A stretch of DNA of 64,000 bases from Methylomonas fluvii (GTDB lineage Bacteria; Pseudomonadota; Gammaproteobacteria; Methylococcales; Methylomonadaceae), in the NCBI RefSeq assembly GCF_014850975.1, contig NZ_JACXST010000002.1, positions 744,001 through 808,000 of the forward strand, in the 5' to 3' direction. Below, one piece after another: positions 46,850 through 56,632 of the stretch; position 1 is the first letter of the stretch; each line of letters starts with the position of its first letter. Below the pieces are notes generated by a model. It ran no database searches. It was not told where the DNA came from and was given only the letters and a program-made list of their open reading frames with translations. Made by a program: the position numbers and the translations under genes.

Positions 46850-47644
46850 ATGAATACCTCTTTCTATCGCACCATCTGGATTTCCGACCTGCACATTGGC
46901 TCGACCCAATGCCAGGCCGATGCCCTGCTGGATTTTTTAAAACATAACGATAGCGAAAAACTCTATCTGGTCGGCGACATCATCGACTTTTGGGCCTTGT
47001 CCAAAAAAATGTACTGGCCGCGCGATCACAACACCATCATCCAAAAAATCCTGCGTAAAGCCAGACACGGCACGCAAATTATCTACGTCCCCGGCAACCA
47101 CGACGAAAACGTCCGCGACTACGACGATTACGTGTTCGGCGACATCGTCGTCAAAAACTCGGATATTCATACCACGGCCCAAGGCAAACGTTTCCTGATC
47201 GTCCACGGTGACGAATACGACACCATCGCCAAGCATCACAAGTGGTTGGCCAAAATCGGCAGTGTGGGCTACGACTGGCTGATCGAAATAAACCGATTTT
47301 TGCGGATGTTCCGTAAATTAATTGGCCGACAATCGCATTTTTCCTTGGCAGCATTCGTTAAATTCAAGGTTAAAAATGCGGTGCAGTTTATCTCCGACTA
47401 CGAAGAAAGCATGGTCCGCACCCTGAAAAACGAAAACCTGGACGGCGTGATTTGCGGGCATATTCATCACGCGGAAATCAAGGAAATAGCAGGCTTCTTA
47501 TACGTCAATACCGGCGATTTCGTGGAAAGCTGCACCGCAATTGTCGAACATCAAGACGGCAGACTGGAATTGATCCGCTGGCTGGCTCAGGAAACGCCGC
47601 AATTGACGCAGCAGCACGAAGGACAAATGCCGCATCCTGGCTAA
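46850..47644 (+). CDS. plcP: PlcP-type metallophosphoesterase (phospholipase C), Pho-regulated
   Basis: A 264-residue calcineurin-like phosphoesterase with the metal-ligand motifs SDLHIG, VGDIIDFW, PGNHDE, VHGDEYD and GHIHHAEI. It resembles LpxH but is closer to PlcP of Sinorhizobium meliloti, which removes the phosphate head group of membrane phospholipids under phosphate starvation. The segments LVGDIIDFW, KFKVKNAVQFI and NTGDFVESCTA are similar to PlcP as I remember it. The PHO box strongly supports this assignment over LpxH, a constitutive lipid A enzyme. Products would be diacylglycerol for phosphorus-free lipids. ATG 46850 is the second possible start; TTG 46844 is in frame. Confidence 0.8.
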   Translation: MNTSFYRTIWISDLHIGSTQCQADALLDFLKHNDSEKLYLVGDIIDFWALSKKMYWPRDHNTIIQKILRKARHGTQIIYVPGNHDENVRDYDDYVFGDIVVKNSDIHTTAQGKRFLIVHGDEYDTIAKHHKWLAKIGSVGYDWLIEINRFLRMFRKLIGRQSHFSLAAFVKFKVKNAVQFISDYEESMVRTLKNENLDGVICGHIHHAEIKEIAGFLYVNTGDFVESCTAIVEHQDGRLELIRWLAQETPQLTQQHEGQMPHPG

Positions 47645-47902
47645 CTGCCCAACCCTTGCCGGAACTGGCCCGCTGGGCTTTGTATTACATGTCACAAAAA
47701 CTTCGCCAAACCGTCACGGTATCTTAACCCTCCTCCAAGCGTAATCCCGGAAAATGTGAGCGGGCTTGCAGAATTTTGGGAAGTTACCCAATGACGCGCT
47801 CGTCGTCTTTCCCCCTTAAGCCGATGAGTGCGTCTTTCTGCGAGTCAGCTCAGGCTCATAAAAGCCTGCTTACTGATTTTCAAGCACAGAGACCATCCGA
47901 CC

Positions 47903-50431
47903 ATGATCGCAAAGCATATCCGCAGCTACCCGCTGCTGGCCGCAGTGAGCGCCCTCAGTTTCTTCGGCAACGCCCAGGCAGCCACGCCGGTGTTTATCAA
48001 CGAAATTCACTACGACAATGCCGGCACCGATAGCGGCGAGGCCATCGAAATCGCCGGCCCGGCCGGCACTGACCTCAACGGCTGGTCGTTGGTACTTTAC
48101 AACGGTAACGGTGGCGCCAGCTATAACAGCAAAGCCTTAAGCGGCGTGATTGCCGATCAAACCGGCACCGGATTCGGCACCCTGAGTTTCAGCTATCCGA
48201 CAGACGGCATTCAAAACGGTGCGCCGGACGGCATTGCCTTGGTCAACGGCAGCACAGTGGTGCAGTTTTTAAGTTACGAACCCTCACCTTTTACAGCGGT
48301 GGTTGGTCCGGCTAATGGCATGACTAGTGTGGACATTGGTGTATCCGAAACCAATTCGACTCCCGTCGGCCAATCCCTGCAACTGAAAGGCACCGGCAAC
48401 AGCTACGAAAACTTTACCTGGAACGCCCCAGCCACAAATTCATTTGGCGCGGTCAACAGCGGCCAAAACTTCGGCGGCGTCACCCCACCGCCACCGCCCG
48501 TTTCCCAATGCGGCCAAGCGGCAACCCTAATCAGTGCCATCCAAGGCAGTAGCGGCGTCAGTCCGTTGAGCGGCAGCGTGCAACACGTTGAAGCGGTGGT
48601 CAGCGCCGACTTCCAAGGCAGCGGCAACTTGAACGGCTTTTTCGTGCAGCAAGTCGATGGCGCCGACACCAATCCGGCCACGTCCGAAGGCTTGTTCGTC
48701 TCGTCCAGCTTACCGGTTAATGTCGGCGACAAAGTGCACATCGTCGGCACCGTTACCGAAACCTTCTTTATGACTCGCCTGGAAAGTGTCAGCTCGGTCG
48801 ATGTCTGTTCCTCTGGAAATGCCTTGCCAGCCGCCGTTGAAGTTAATCTGCCCTTCGACAACGCCAATAACGATCCTGAACACTGGGAAGGCATGCTGAT
48901 TAGTCTGCCGCAAACCCTGACGGTCACCGAAAACTTCAACCTGGGTCGTTTCGGCGAATTCTTGCTGTCGTCCGGCGGCCGCTTATTCACACCCACGCAA
49001 GTAGCCACGCCTGGCCAGGCCGCTATCGATGTTGCCGCGCAAAACTTGGCTAACCAATTGTTGGTAGACGACGGTATCAACGTACAAAATCCGGATCCGG
49101 TGATTTATCCGCAACCGTCCGGCCTCAGCGCGGCCACGCCATTGCGTAGCGGCGACTCGGTAGTTGGCGCTACCGGTGTATTGGCTTACGATTTTGGCGT
49201 CTATCGCCTGCAACCGACCCAGCCATTGACCTTTGTCGCCGACAACAGCCGCGGCCCGGCTCCCACCTTATCAAGCATAGGGTCTCTGAAAGTCGCGAGC
49301 TTCAACGTGCTGAATTACTTCAACGGTAACGGTGTCGGCGGTGGCTTCCCCACGGCTCGCGGCGCTAATACCCTGGTCGAATTCAATCGTCAGCGCGGCA
49401 AAATCATTCCGGCCATCCACGCCTTAAATGCCGATGTAGTGGGCTTGATGGAAATCGAAAACGACGGTTACGGCAGCAGCAGCGCGATTGCGGATCTGGT
49501 GAATGGTTTGAACCAACTGGCCGGCGCCGGCGCTTATGCCTACATCAATCCGGGCTTGAGCAAAGTCGGCACCGACGAGATCGCCGTGGGCATCATCTAC
49601 AAACCGGCTAAAACTACGCCGGTCGGCGCGGTGGCGATATTGGACTCCTCAGTCAATCCGCAGTTTATCGATACCAAAAACCGCCCAGCCCTGGCCCAAA
49701 CCTTTTTGGATAAAGCCTCCAACAAGTTGCTGACCGTGGCCGTCAACCATCTTAAATCCAAAGGCTCGGCTTGCGACGATGTGAATGATCCCGACACCGG
49801 CGACGGCCAGGGCAATTGCAACCAAACCCGCACCAATGCTGCGCAAGCCTTGGCCACCTGGTTGGCTGGCGATCCGACCCACAACGGCGCCAACAATGCC
49901 CTGATCATCGGCGACCTGAACAGCTATGCCCAGGAAGACCCGATCACTGCCTTGAAAAACGCCGGCTATCAAAACCTGCTGGAGATCTTCGTCGGCAATC
50001 AGGCCGCGTACAGCTATGTGTTCGACGGCGCAGCCGGCTATCTGGACCACGGCCTGGCTAACGCCGCGCTGGCACCGCAAGTTAAAAGTGCCGCTGAATG
50101 GCATATCAACGCCGACGAACCACGCTCTCTGGATTACAACACCGAGTTCAAATCAGCCAATCAAGTAAGCAGCTTCTACGCGGCCGATGCCTATCGTTCA
50201 TCGGATCACGACCCGTTGTTGATCAAGTTGTTCGTGCCGGGTGATTTGGATAACGACGGCGATGTGGATGCCGGCGATGCCAATTTGATTAAGGCGCAAA
50301 TCGGTAAATGCAGCGGCAAAGTGGGTTTTAACCGCGAAGCGGATTATGACGTGACCGGCTGTGTCAGCATGGCGGACTACCGGACTTGGTACGGCTATTT
50401 CAATAACTACACAGCGATCAGCAAGCCGTAA
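47903..50431 (+). CDS. Secreted nuclease (ExeM/NucH type) with dockerin-like tail
   Basis: An 842-residue exported enzyme. A signal peptide (residues 1-25, ending NAQAA) is followed by a lamin-tail-like domain (VFINEIHYDNAGTDSGEAIE), an OB-like segment around residues 195-390, and an endonuclease/exonuclease/phosphatase domain (about 455-775). That domain carries FNVLNYFN, VGLMEIENDGYG, VNHLKSKGSACDD, IGDLNSYAQEDP and SSDHDPLL catalytic blocks. The last 60 residues, DLDNDGDVDAGDANLIKAQI and ADYDVTGCVSMADYRTW, match the duplicated calcium-binding loops of a dockerin. It degrades extracellular DNA. The neighbouring PEP-CTERM protein has a cohesin-like body. Confidence 0.88.
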   Translation: MIAKHIRSYPLLAAVSALSFFGNAQAATPVFINEIHYDNAGTDSGEAIEIAGPAGTDLNGWSLVLYNGNGGASYNSKALSGVIADQTGTGFGTLSFSYPTDGIQNGAPDGIALVNGSTVVQFLSYEPSPFTAVVGPANGMTSVDIGVSETNSTPVGQSLQLKGTGNSYENFTWNAPATNSFGAVNSGQNFGGVTPPPPPVSQCGQAATLISAIQGSSGVSPLSGSVQHVEAVVSADFQGSGNLNGFFVQQVDGADTNPATSEGLFVSSSLPVNVGDKVHIVGTVTETFFMTRLESVSSVDVCSSGNALPAAVEVNLPFDNANNDPEHWEGMLISLPQTLTVTENFNLGRFGEFLLSSGGRLFTPTQVATPGQAAIDVAAQNLANQLLVDDGINVQNPDPVIYPQPSGLSAATPLRSGDSVVGATGVLAYDFGVYRLQPTQPLTFVADNSRGPAPTLSSIGSLKVASFNVLNYFNGNGVGGGFPTARGANTLVEFNRQRGKIIPAIHALNADVVGLMEIENDGYGSSSAIADLVNGLNQLAGAGAYAYINPGLSKVGTDEIAVGIIYKPAKTTPVGAVAILDSSVNPQFIDTKNRPALAQTFLDKASNKLLTVAVNHLKSKGSACDDVNDPDTGDGQGNCNQTRTNAAQALATWLAGDPTHNGANNALIIGDLNSYAQEDPITALKNAGYQNLLEIFVGNQAAYSYVFDGAAGYLDHGLANAALAPQVKSAAEWHINADEPRSLDYNTEFKSANQVSSFYAADAYRSSDHDPLLIKLFVPGDLDNDGDVDAGDANLIKAQIGKCSGKVGFNREADYDVTGCVSMADYRTWYGYFNNYTAISKP

Positions 50432-50478
50432 CGGCCGCGAACGTTGCCGATTACTTTTTATTTGTTAAAGAAGGTTTT

Positions 50479-51393
50479 ATGAAAAATATGACATGGCGTC
50501 ATTGCCTATTGCTGGTTAGTTTGTTCTGGTCAGGTGTGAATCAAGCGAGCGGTATTTCGATACCGGAGAGTCAGGACTTAACCACAGGGACGGTCTCGAT
50601 AGTCAGGCCCCCAAGAGAAAATACTGCGCGCCCACCATTGCAAACAGGTGACATCGTTATTTTACCGGGCGGCAATATTCAGGTTGAGGCAAACCAACAA
50701 AATCAGGATTTAACCGCAGGGACGGTATCTACAACGAAACCACCTATAGATATAACGACACGCCCACCGCTTCGAGGGGGTGACATCGTTATTTTGCCGG
50801 AGGGTAATATTCAGCTCAACGCTACTCAACCCGTCATAAATACCGGATCAATCCTATCCCTAGCCACCGTGCTGCCTAACGAACCCACTTTTTTGGCGCT
50901 GCCGCAGACCTCAGGAGTTACCCATATTGGCGATCATTTTGATATTGAAGTGCTGGCTCTCGCGCCTTTGGCTAACGCCAGCCCGGACGAACTGGTGTTG
51001 GGCTTTGGTTTCAACACGCTATTAGGCGGCACTGGAGCGGCGCAATTCTTGGGTAGCAGCATTAACCCGTTATTCACCGACGTTTCAACACAGGATGGCG
51101 TGAATTTGGCCGCTGCCGGCCTGGCCTTTCCCGGCTTGAGTGCAAATGACGTGGGCTCCTGGATTTCTCTGGCGGTTTTGCATTTTCAGGCAGTCGCGAC
51201 AGGTGACTTGAATATCGCGATTACCAGCGATTTGCATGATCTCAACCAAGGTTTGATCTTTTTAAATCAAGGGCCGTTGGCAATTAATACCAGCGTCGGC
51301 TTCAACATTACTGCTGTGCCGTTACCGCCCTCTTTTTTGCTGTTTGTGAGTGGGTTGTTGGTGGGGTTGGGGGGAATTCGGAAGCGCTGCTAA
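50479..51393 (+). CDS. Cohesin-like PEP-CTERM surface protein with two tandem repeats
   Basis: A 304-residue exported protein: signal peptide to about residue 24. Two near-identical 42-residue repeats follow (DLTTGTVSIVRPP...TGDIVILPGGNIQ and DLTAGTVSTTKPP...GGDIVILPEGNIQ). A beta domain with the opening THIGDHFDIEVLALAP then follows, a form often seen in cohesin-like modules. The C-terminal sorting signal is VPLPPSFLLFVSGLLVGLGG plus RKRC. It starts 47 bases after the nuclease gene, with AAAGAAGG as ribosome site, so both are probably one operon. The cohesin call is by resemblance only. Confidence 0.75.
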   Translation: MKNMTWRHCLLLVSLFWSGVNQASGISIPESQDLTTGTVSIVRPPRENTARPPLQTGDIVILPGGNIQVEANQQNQDLTAGTVSTTKPPIDITTRPPLRGGDIVILPEGNIQLNATQPVINTGSILSLATVLPNEPTFLALPQTSGVTHIGDHFDIEVLALAPLANASPDELVLGFGFNTLLGGTGAAQFLGSSINPLFTDVSTQDGVNLAAAGLAFPGLSANDVGSWISLAVLHFQAVATGDLNIAITSDLHDLNQGLIFLNQGPLAINTSVGFNITAVPLPPSFLLFVSGLLVGLGGIRKRC

Positions 51394-51416
51394 TTTTGCT
51401 GTAACCTAAAAACTTT

Positions 51417-51706
51417 GTGTCGCTAACGCGACGGTTTTTTAATGTCGGTTCGCGGACCGACAACCGCGATAATTTCGCTACGAAAACCATCCCTGGTTTT
51501 CGCCCTGCGGGCCAGCCTATCGGCTGTTCAAATTTGCTCCCGGCAAATTTGTCGCTTTTGTCGAGGGTTTTCGGAAGGGCCATCCCTGGCCCTCCGAAAA
51601 CGCGCGGCACCCCTGCCGCTCCCCTACCGGGCTATTCTCGCCAAATACCCACAGGGCACAAGAGCTGAGGTTCTCGGGGCGGAATAACGGGAGAAAACCA
51701 CTCCCG
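51417..51706 (+). repeat. R element copy R7 (forward, rearranged, solitary)
   Basis: Starts GTGTCGCTAACGCGACGG and contains the same internal insertion as R5 (51477-51552), here with the hairpin AAATTTGC...GCAAATTT. The tall hairpin and the segment after it are deleted. The long stem partner is broken by a short extra piece near 51645. The inner end has GCGGAATAACGGG and a CGGGAG...CTCCCG hairpin. No inverted partner follows nearby. Confidence 0.75.
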
Positions 51707-51760
51707 AAATCTGATGAAAAATCAAAAAAACGTAGGCAGGGCAACGCTTTTCTGCCCACC
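51690..51760 (+). repeat. Extension shared with the cassette 4 remnant
   Basis: GAGAAAACCACTCCCGAAATCT, then ATGAAAAATCAAAAA, and a GGCAGGGCAACGCTTTTCTGCCC hairpin (quoted in parts) recur with few changes at 57709-57775. This shows that the repeat continues past the inner R end. Confidence 0.7.
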
Positions 51761-51863
51761 GACTATCGGTATAGGTTTATGCCCGCAGGATCGGAACGTT
51801 CTTTTGTTTTTGGGGTTCCGCGCGTTGCGAGGGAACGAGCCCAAATATTTGCTACCTCCCGGC

Positions 51864-54248
51864 TTAAAACTCCACCTTTACCGATCCCAGCAGCGTTCTC
51901 GGTGTACCGATATTGACCCGTGAGTTCGGCCCCAGGCCTGGAATCACGTCTTGCAGATAATTTTTGTCCAGTAGGTTGTTCACATTCAGCTGGAAGGTGA
52001 TTTTGGATTTGCTGACTTTCAGATTGTAGGCCGCCATTAAATCAACCGTGACAAACCCAGGCACGTTATAGGTATTCGGCACATTGGTGGAGCCATCGCG
52101 CATAGTGATGCCGCCGCCGACTTTAAAACCTTTCAACGCATCCTGTTGAAAGTCGTAAGTATTCCAAAACGTGCCGACGTTTCGGGGGATCGCGAACATC
52201 CGCCGACCTTCTCGGCCGTCGTTGTCTTTGGTAACGCGGGTGTCCAGGTTGGCGTAGGTGGCAATCATATTCCAGCCCGGCAGGATTTCGCCCTTGATGT
52301 CCAGCTCCGGTCCACGGCTACGCACCTCGCCAACCGCGATGGAAAACAACGGATTGTTGGGATCGGTGGTGGCGACGTTTTGTTTGGTCAAATCGAAATA
52401 GGCCAGCGTGGCGCTCAGCCGGCCATCGAAAAACTCGCTCTTGGCGCCCAATTCCCATTGCTGCGCGCTCTCGGGCGGCAGCGGCTTGCCGCCCTGGCCC
52501 AGACCATTGGTGGCGCCGAAATTTTCGACATAATTGCCGTAAAGGCTCAACCAGTCTTGCGCTTGCCACAATACCCCTACGCGAGGCGTCACGGCGTCGG
52601 CGGAAAGCTTGGATTGCGCGACTTTGTCGGCTTGATCGACTACCTGGTAACGTAAACCGCCCATCACGCGAATCCCGTAAGGCAGTTGGATTTGATCCTG
52701 GGCGTACAAGCCGTAGAAGTCGGTGTCGGTGTCGTAGCGGTCAAATCCGGTCGGAAAGCTGTAGCCGGTGTGGATAGGATTATAGATGTCGATGCCGGCA
52801 GCGGGATCGCCGTAATAATATTGGCCGGTCGAACGGTTGTTGTAATAGTCGCCGCCGACCAACAGTGTGTGCTTTAACCCAAAAGTATTGAAATGGCCGG
52901 TTACGTCCAGCGTGGTGTAATAAGTATTGATGTCGGCCGGATTGGCGACCACTATTCGATTTAGCTGGCTACCCGTCAGTCCGTCTCCCAGCATCGCTAC
53001 GCTGTTCGGGGTATCCCTGCGTTCGGTGGCGAAGCGATGGCTAATGCTCCAATCGTCGTTGAATTGATGCGACCAATTGAAGCCCAACAAAATGTCGTCG
53101 TGATTCTCCGGGGTCTTTTCCATTAAATTGCGCCCGCGCGGCATGTCGATGAAGCGGCCGTCGACGTATGGCCAAACCATGGTGTCGTTGACCAGATTGT
53201 CGTGTTTGTATTCCATCTCGAAGGTAATTTGCGTTCGAGCGCTGATGTTCCATTTCAGCACCGGCGCCAGAAAGATGCGTTCGCTATCGACCAATTCCCG
53301 ATACGACCCGCTATTTTCGTAAGAGGCATTCATCCGGTACAACAAGGTATCGTCGTCCGTCAACGGACCGGTGGCATCGATTGTGGTGCGGTAAAAATCG
53401 AACGAACCGAACTGCTGCTGCAGGGCGTAATAAGGGGTATTCAGCGGCTGCTTGGTCACCACATTGACCATCCCGCCCGGCTCCATCCGCCCGTAAAGAA
53501 TGGAAGCCGGGCCTTTCACTACTTCAACCCGTTCCACATTGGCCATCTGCCGCTTGCCCCAAGAACTGAACTCGGAGTCGTAACGAAAGCCGTTCCGAAA
53601 GATCGCCGAACTGCGAAAGCCGCGTAGGTACAGGTCGTCCGACAGGCCGCCGGAGCCCGCGCTGGCGGTGACGCCGCTGACATTTTTCAACGCGGTATCG
53701 ATGGTGACGGCCTGCTGATCGCTCAATACTGCTTTCGGCACGATTTGAATATTTACCGGCGTTTCCATCAACGGCGTATCGGTTTTGGTAGCCGTCGCGG
53801 AATCGCGCAGCGCATAGTCCTTGTTATACGGATCGTTCGCGTCATAAGCCGCCTTACCCAGCACCGTTACCGCCGGCATCGTAGCCGCCGACTGTGGCTC
53901 GTTGTTATTGGTCGCCGGTTTGGCTTCAATAATCGCCGTACCGTTGCCCACCAAGCGATAACCCAGCCCGCTGTCCTTCAGCAATTTGTTCAGCCCTTGT
54001 TCGACGGTGACCGTCTCATGCAAGGCCGGCGCGCTCAGGCCGCGCGTCAATTCGGCGTTGAATACCAGTTTTAGATTGGCCTGATCGGCGAAAGCCGTCA
54101 GGGCTTCGGTCAAACCGCCGGCGGCTATGGCATAAGTTCGTGCTTCCTGTTGCATGGGCTCGGCATAGGCAGTGTGACTGGCAATGCTCAGCGCCAGCGC
54201 CGTGATGGCAAATGGCGCGCTTAGGGGCGCGAATGCGGGTGTCCTCAT
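51864..54248 (-). CDS. TonB-dependent siderophore receptor with STN signalling domain
   Basis: Outer-membrane receptor of 794 residues. A signal peptide ends near YAEP. Residues about 38-115 are an STN domain (ALTAFADQANLKLVFNAEL), which contacts the FecR-type anti-sigma factor. The plug begins with the TonB-box-like MPAVTVLGKAAYDAND and includes NVSGVTASAGSGG, DLYLRGF and GPASILYGR. The barrel ends NIGTPRTLLGSVKVEF, with the terminal Phe. It resembles ferric-siderophore receptors of the FhuE/FpvA group. The sigma and FecR genes divergently upstream complete a cell-surface signalling set. Substrate is unknown. Confidence 0.93.
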   Translation of the reverse strand: MRTPAFAPLSAPFAITALALSIASHTAYAEPMQQEARTYAIAAGGLTEALTAFADQANLKLVFNAELTRGLSAPALHETVTVEQGLNKLLKDSGLGYRLVGNGTAIIEAKPATNNNEPQSAATMPAVTVLGKAAYDANDPYNKDYALRDSATATKTDTPLMETPVNIQIVPKAVLSDQQAVTIDTALKNVSGVTASAGSGGLSDDLYLRGFRSSAIFRNGFRYDSEFSSWGKRQMANVERVEVVKGPASILYGRMEPGGMVNVVTKQPLNTPYYALQQQFGSFDFYRTTIDATGPLTDDDTLLYRMNASYENSGSYRELVDSERIFLAPVLKWNISARTQITFEMEYKHDNLVNDTMVWPYVDGRFIDMPRGRNLMEKTPENHDDILLGFNWSHQFNDDWSISHRFATERRDTPNSVAMLGDGLTGSQLNRIVVANPADINTYYTTLDVTGHFNTFGLKHTLLVGGDYYNNRSTGQYYYGDPAAGIDIYNPIHTGYSFPTGFDRYDTDTDFYGLYAQDQIQLPYGIRVMGGLRYQVVDQADKVAQSKLSADAVTPRVGVLWQAQDWLSLYGNYVENFGATNGLGQGGKPLPPESAQQWELGAKSEFFDGRLSATLAYFDLTKQNVATTDPNNPLFSIAVGEVRSRGPELDIKGEILPGWNMIATYANLDTRVTKDNDGREGRRMFAIPRNVGTFWNTYDFQQDALKGFKVGGGITMRDGSTNVPNTYNVPGFVTVDLMAAYNLKVSKSKITFQLNVNNLLDKNYLQDVIPGLGPNSRVNIGTPRTLLGSVKVEF

Positions 54249-54806
54249 AAAATCTCCTGATTGCGTGAATGGCGGCGCCGATAGCCGGCGTTACTCTTCA
54301 CAACGTTTCAGGGAAGAAATCATGAACACTGCTTTGAAAATTTTTCAAAATATCGCCGGTATTGCCGAAGGGCACGCCAACCAGGGCTTCGACGAGATCA
54401 CCACAAACGGAATAACAGTGATAAATATGGCCGGGAAGATTTTCCGAATAAATGCGCTCCGCATCCTCTTATGCCCCGGATGCTTTGAAAAATAGCGAGT
54501 GGCGGCCTTCAGTCCATTGGGCAGAGCAATATTGGCCTGCTTGCAGTGCGTCATATCACGACTTATAAGGCATTTCACACAGCTCCATTGGTGCTGATGC
54601 AGGCCCAAACAGGCATTTGACGCATCCCGGCGGCGGTCAAATGCTGGGTTTTGGAAGACGCTCAAGCCGCATAAATAGCGCCTATCGCGGCCGTTTTTGT
54701 CCGGCAGTGTGCCTAAATTGATACGGCATAAACGCCATTGGCGCCGATTTTGCTTCGTCAAACGTCTTGGTAGATAACGCCCTTATATCTCTTTCAAAAA
54801 CTACTG
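54249..54806. other. Intergenic region between receptor and sigma gene
   Basis: Both promoters should lie here, but I cannot define them. A possible 58-codon gene starts at 54321 after GGGAAGAAATC and encodes MNTALKIFQNIAGIAEGHAN; it is too weak to call. Inverted CAAATGCC... GGCATTT traces near 54570-54650 are not convincing operators. Confidence 0.35.
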
Positions 54807-55325
54807 ATGAATGCTGTTTCGGACACGCTGGATCATTTCTTTAGGGAAAACCGGGACGATTTAATCGGTTTTTTTCTGCGCCGCCTGCATTGCCCCGATA
54901 CCGCCAAGGATTTGGCCCAGGAAACCTTTTTGCGGCTATTGTTCTCTGAGCAGCGTGCCCCGACTCAGGATAGGCGGGCGTTGGCGTTTTTTATCGCCGG
55001 CAATTTGGTGGTCGATCATATTCGCAAGGAATCGGTGCGCGCCCGCTATGCACCAAGCCAGGATGTGCCGGCCGAATTGCTGGAGGCAGTTGCCAGCAAT
55101 GACCCGGACTCCGAAAAACAATTAATGGTCTGGCAGGATCTGGACACGGTCAATACGGCTCTGAATGAATTGCCGGAAGAGTGCCGGGCGGCGTTTTACT
55201 TAAGCGCCATCGAAGGCCTGACTTACGCGCAAATTGGCGAATGTTTGGGGGTGTCGGAACGGGCGATTGCTAAACGCATTGCCAAAACCTTGAAGCATTG
55301 CCGTGACCGTCGCGAGCAGAGTTGA
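54807..55325 (+). CDS. FecI-type ECF sigma factor
   Basis: A 172-residue extracytoplasmic-function sigma factor. Region 2 is CPDTAKDLAQETFLRLL and RRALAFFIAGNLVVDHIRKE. Region 4 is LNELPEECRAAFYLSAIEGLTYAQIGECLGVSERAIAKRI with its helix-turn-helix. Proteins of this class transcribe the adjacent receptor gene when the ligand occupies the receptor. It is followed by the FecR-like gene and transcribed divergently from the receptor. Confidence 0.92.
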   Translation: MNAVSDTLDHFFRENRDDLIGFFLRRLHCPDTAKDLAQETFLRLLFSEQRAPTQDRRALAFFIAGNLVVDHIRKESVRARYAPSQDVPAELLEAVASNDPDSEKQLMVWQDLDTVNTALNELPEECRAAFYLSAIEGLTYAQIGECLGVSERAIAKRIAKTLKHCRDRREQS

Positions 55326-55398
55326 ATTGGCCCGCGGTTTATTTTCCGGCGGCATTGTTTTATCGTTTGCCCATTACTTCCTCGTTTCAGCGGCCTTG

Positions 55399-56367
55399 AT
55401 GAACACCGACCCCGACAATTCCAACGAAAGCTTGGCTGACCAGGCGATAGACTGGCTGGTGCTGATGCGTTCCGGGTCGGTTACAGACGCCGCGCGCCGC
55501 CAATTCCAGGCTTGGTATCGTCAAGACGACGCCAACCGTCAAGCCTACGCCGAGGCCGAAGCACTGTGGGGTTCCGTCGCGCAAGCCGTTAAAACCGCGC
55601 CGCCCGCCAATTCCCAGCCAAAGCAAACTCATGCCGTTCCGCGCCTGCCGCGGCGAGCCGGTTTGGCGATAGCCGCGTCGCTGGTTTTAGGATTGTTGCT
55701 TGGCCGGGATAGGCTACACGATTGGTTGCTCAGCGATTACGCAACCGCCGTTGGCGAACAAAAGCAGATTCAATTGGCCGACGGCAGCAGCGTGTTGCTG
55801 AATACCGATACCGCGTTGGACATAGACTGGTCGGCGGAAAAACGGCGCGTCGTATTGCTTAGAGGCCAGGCCGAGTTCAAGGTTGCTAGCAATGTTAATC
55901 GGCCCTTCGAAGTGGAAGCTGGCGATGCAGCGGTGCGGGCTTTGGGGACGGTGTTTGATGTGGCGCGCCCTGCCGCCGATAAAGTCGAAGTCAATGTCAC
56001 GGAGCATGCGGTAGCCGTGCGCTTGACCGGTCAAGCCGATGTTGCCCCGATACGGGTGGAGGAAGGCCAGCAATTGACGTATTCCGCTGGTGGTGGTTTG
56101 GATAAGCCGGCATCGGCCAATCTCAACCAGTTAAATGCCTGGAAACGCGGCAAACTGATTTTTCACGATCAGGCGCTGGCCGACGTGGTGGCAGAGTTAA
56201 ACCGCTATTCCAAAGCCAAAATCATACTAAAGGGTGAGAATGTCAAGCAATTACGGGTTAGCGGGGTATTTCCGACCGACGGCCTGGCCATGCTGGATGC
56301 CTTGCAAAAATCTTTGGCGCTGCGTCAGACCGCATTGGGGCCGTGGTTGGTGATCTTGCATTCTTGA
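55399..56367 (+). CDS. FecR-type anti-sigma regulator
   Basis: A 322-residue inner-membrane protein. The cytoplasmic N-terminal domain (SLADQAIDWLVLMRSG, AWYRQDDANRQAYAEAE) binds sigma. One membrane segment follows near residue 110 (LAIAASLVLGLLLG), and the periplasmic part carries VGEQKQIQLADGSSVLLNTDT and the C-terminal DUF4974-like SGVFPTDGLAMLDALQ that meets the receptor STN domain. ATG 55399 starts the homologous part; the frame opens earlier but overlaps the sigma gene. Confidence 0.9.
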   Translation: MNTDPDNSNESLADQAIDWLVLMRSGSVTDAARRQFQAWYRQDDANRQAYAEAEALWGSVAQAVKTAPPANSQPKQTHAVPRLPRRAGLAIAASLVLGLLLGRDRLHDWLLSDYATAVGEQKQIQLADGSSVLLNTDTALDIDWSAEKRRVVLLRGQAEFKVASNVNRPFEVEAGDAAVRALGTVFDVARPAADKVEVNVTEHAVAVRLTGQADVAPIRVEEGQQLTYSAGGGLDKPASANLNQLNAWKRGKLIFHDQALADVVAELNRYSKAKIILKGENVKQLRVSGVFPTDGLAMLDALQKSLALRQTALGPWLVILHS

Positions 56368-56455
56368 TGCGAAAGCAGAATCGGCCGGACAGTATTAAGG
56401 AGCCGCCGCTACAGCAAGGCTTTTGTCACAATTAATTGTTAACTTGGCGAATTTA

Positions 56456-56575
56456 TTAACCCGGCCCTTAAATACTACTCGCCGAGGATATTGAGTTTAT
56501 CGAAGCCCTCACCCGCCTGGGCTTCGACGAACTGAGGACGAACGAAATACCCGTGATAAATAGGGCCTATTTGGA
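56456..56575. repeat. Degenerate AACCCGGCC repeat
   Basis: AACCCGGCCCTTAAATACT at the left and AAATAGGGCCTATT at the right resemble the ends of the 34053 element, with a similar CTTCGACGAACTGAGG core. The arms have lost perfect pairing. Confidence 0.5.
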
Positions 56576-56632
56576 AGAATGACGCCAGCTCAGGGACGCC
56601 GCCGCATGTTTAACCGCCAATCCTAAAAACCC

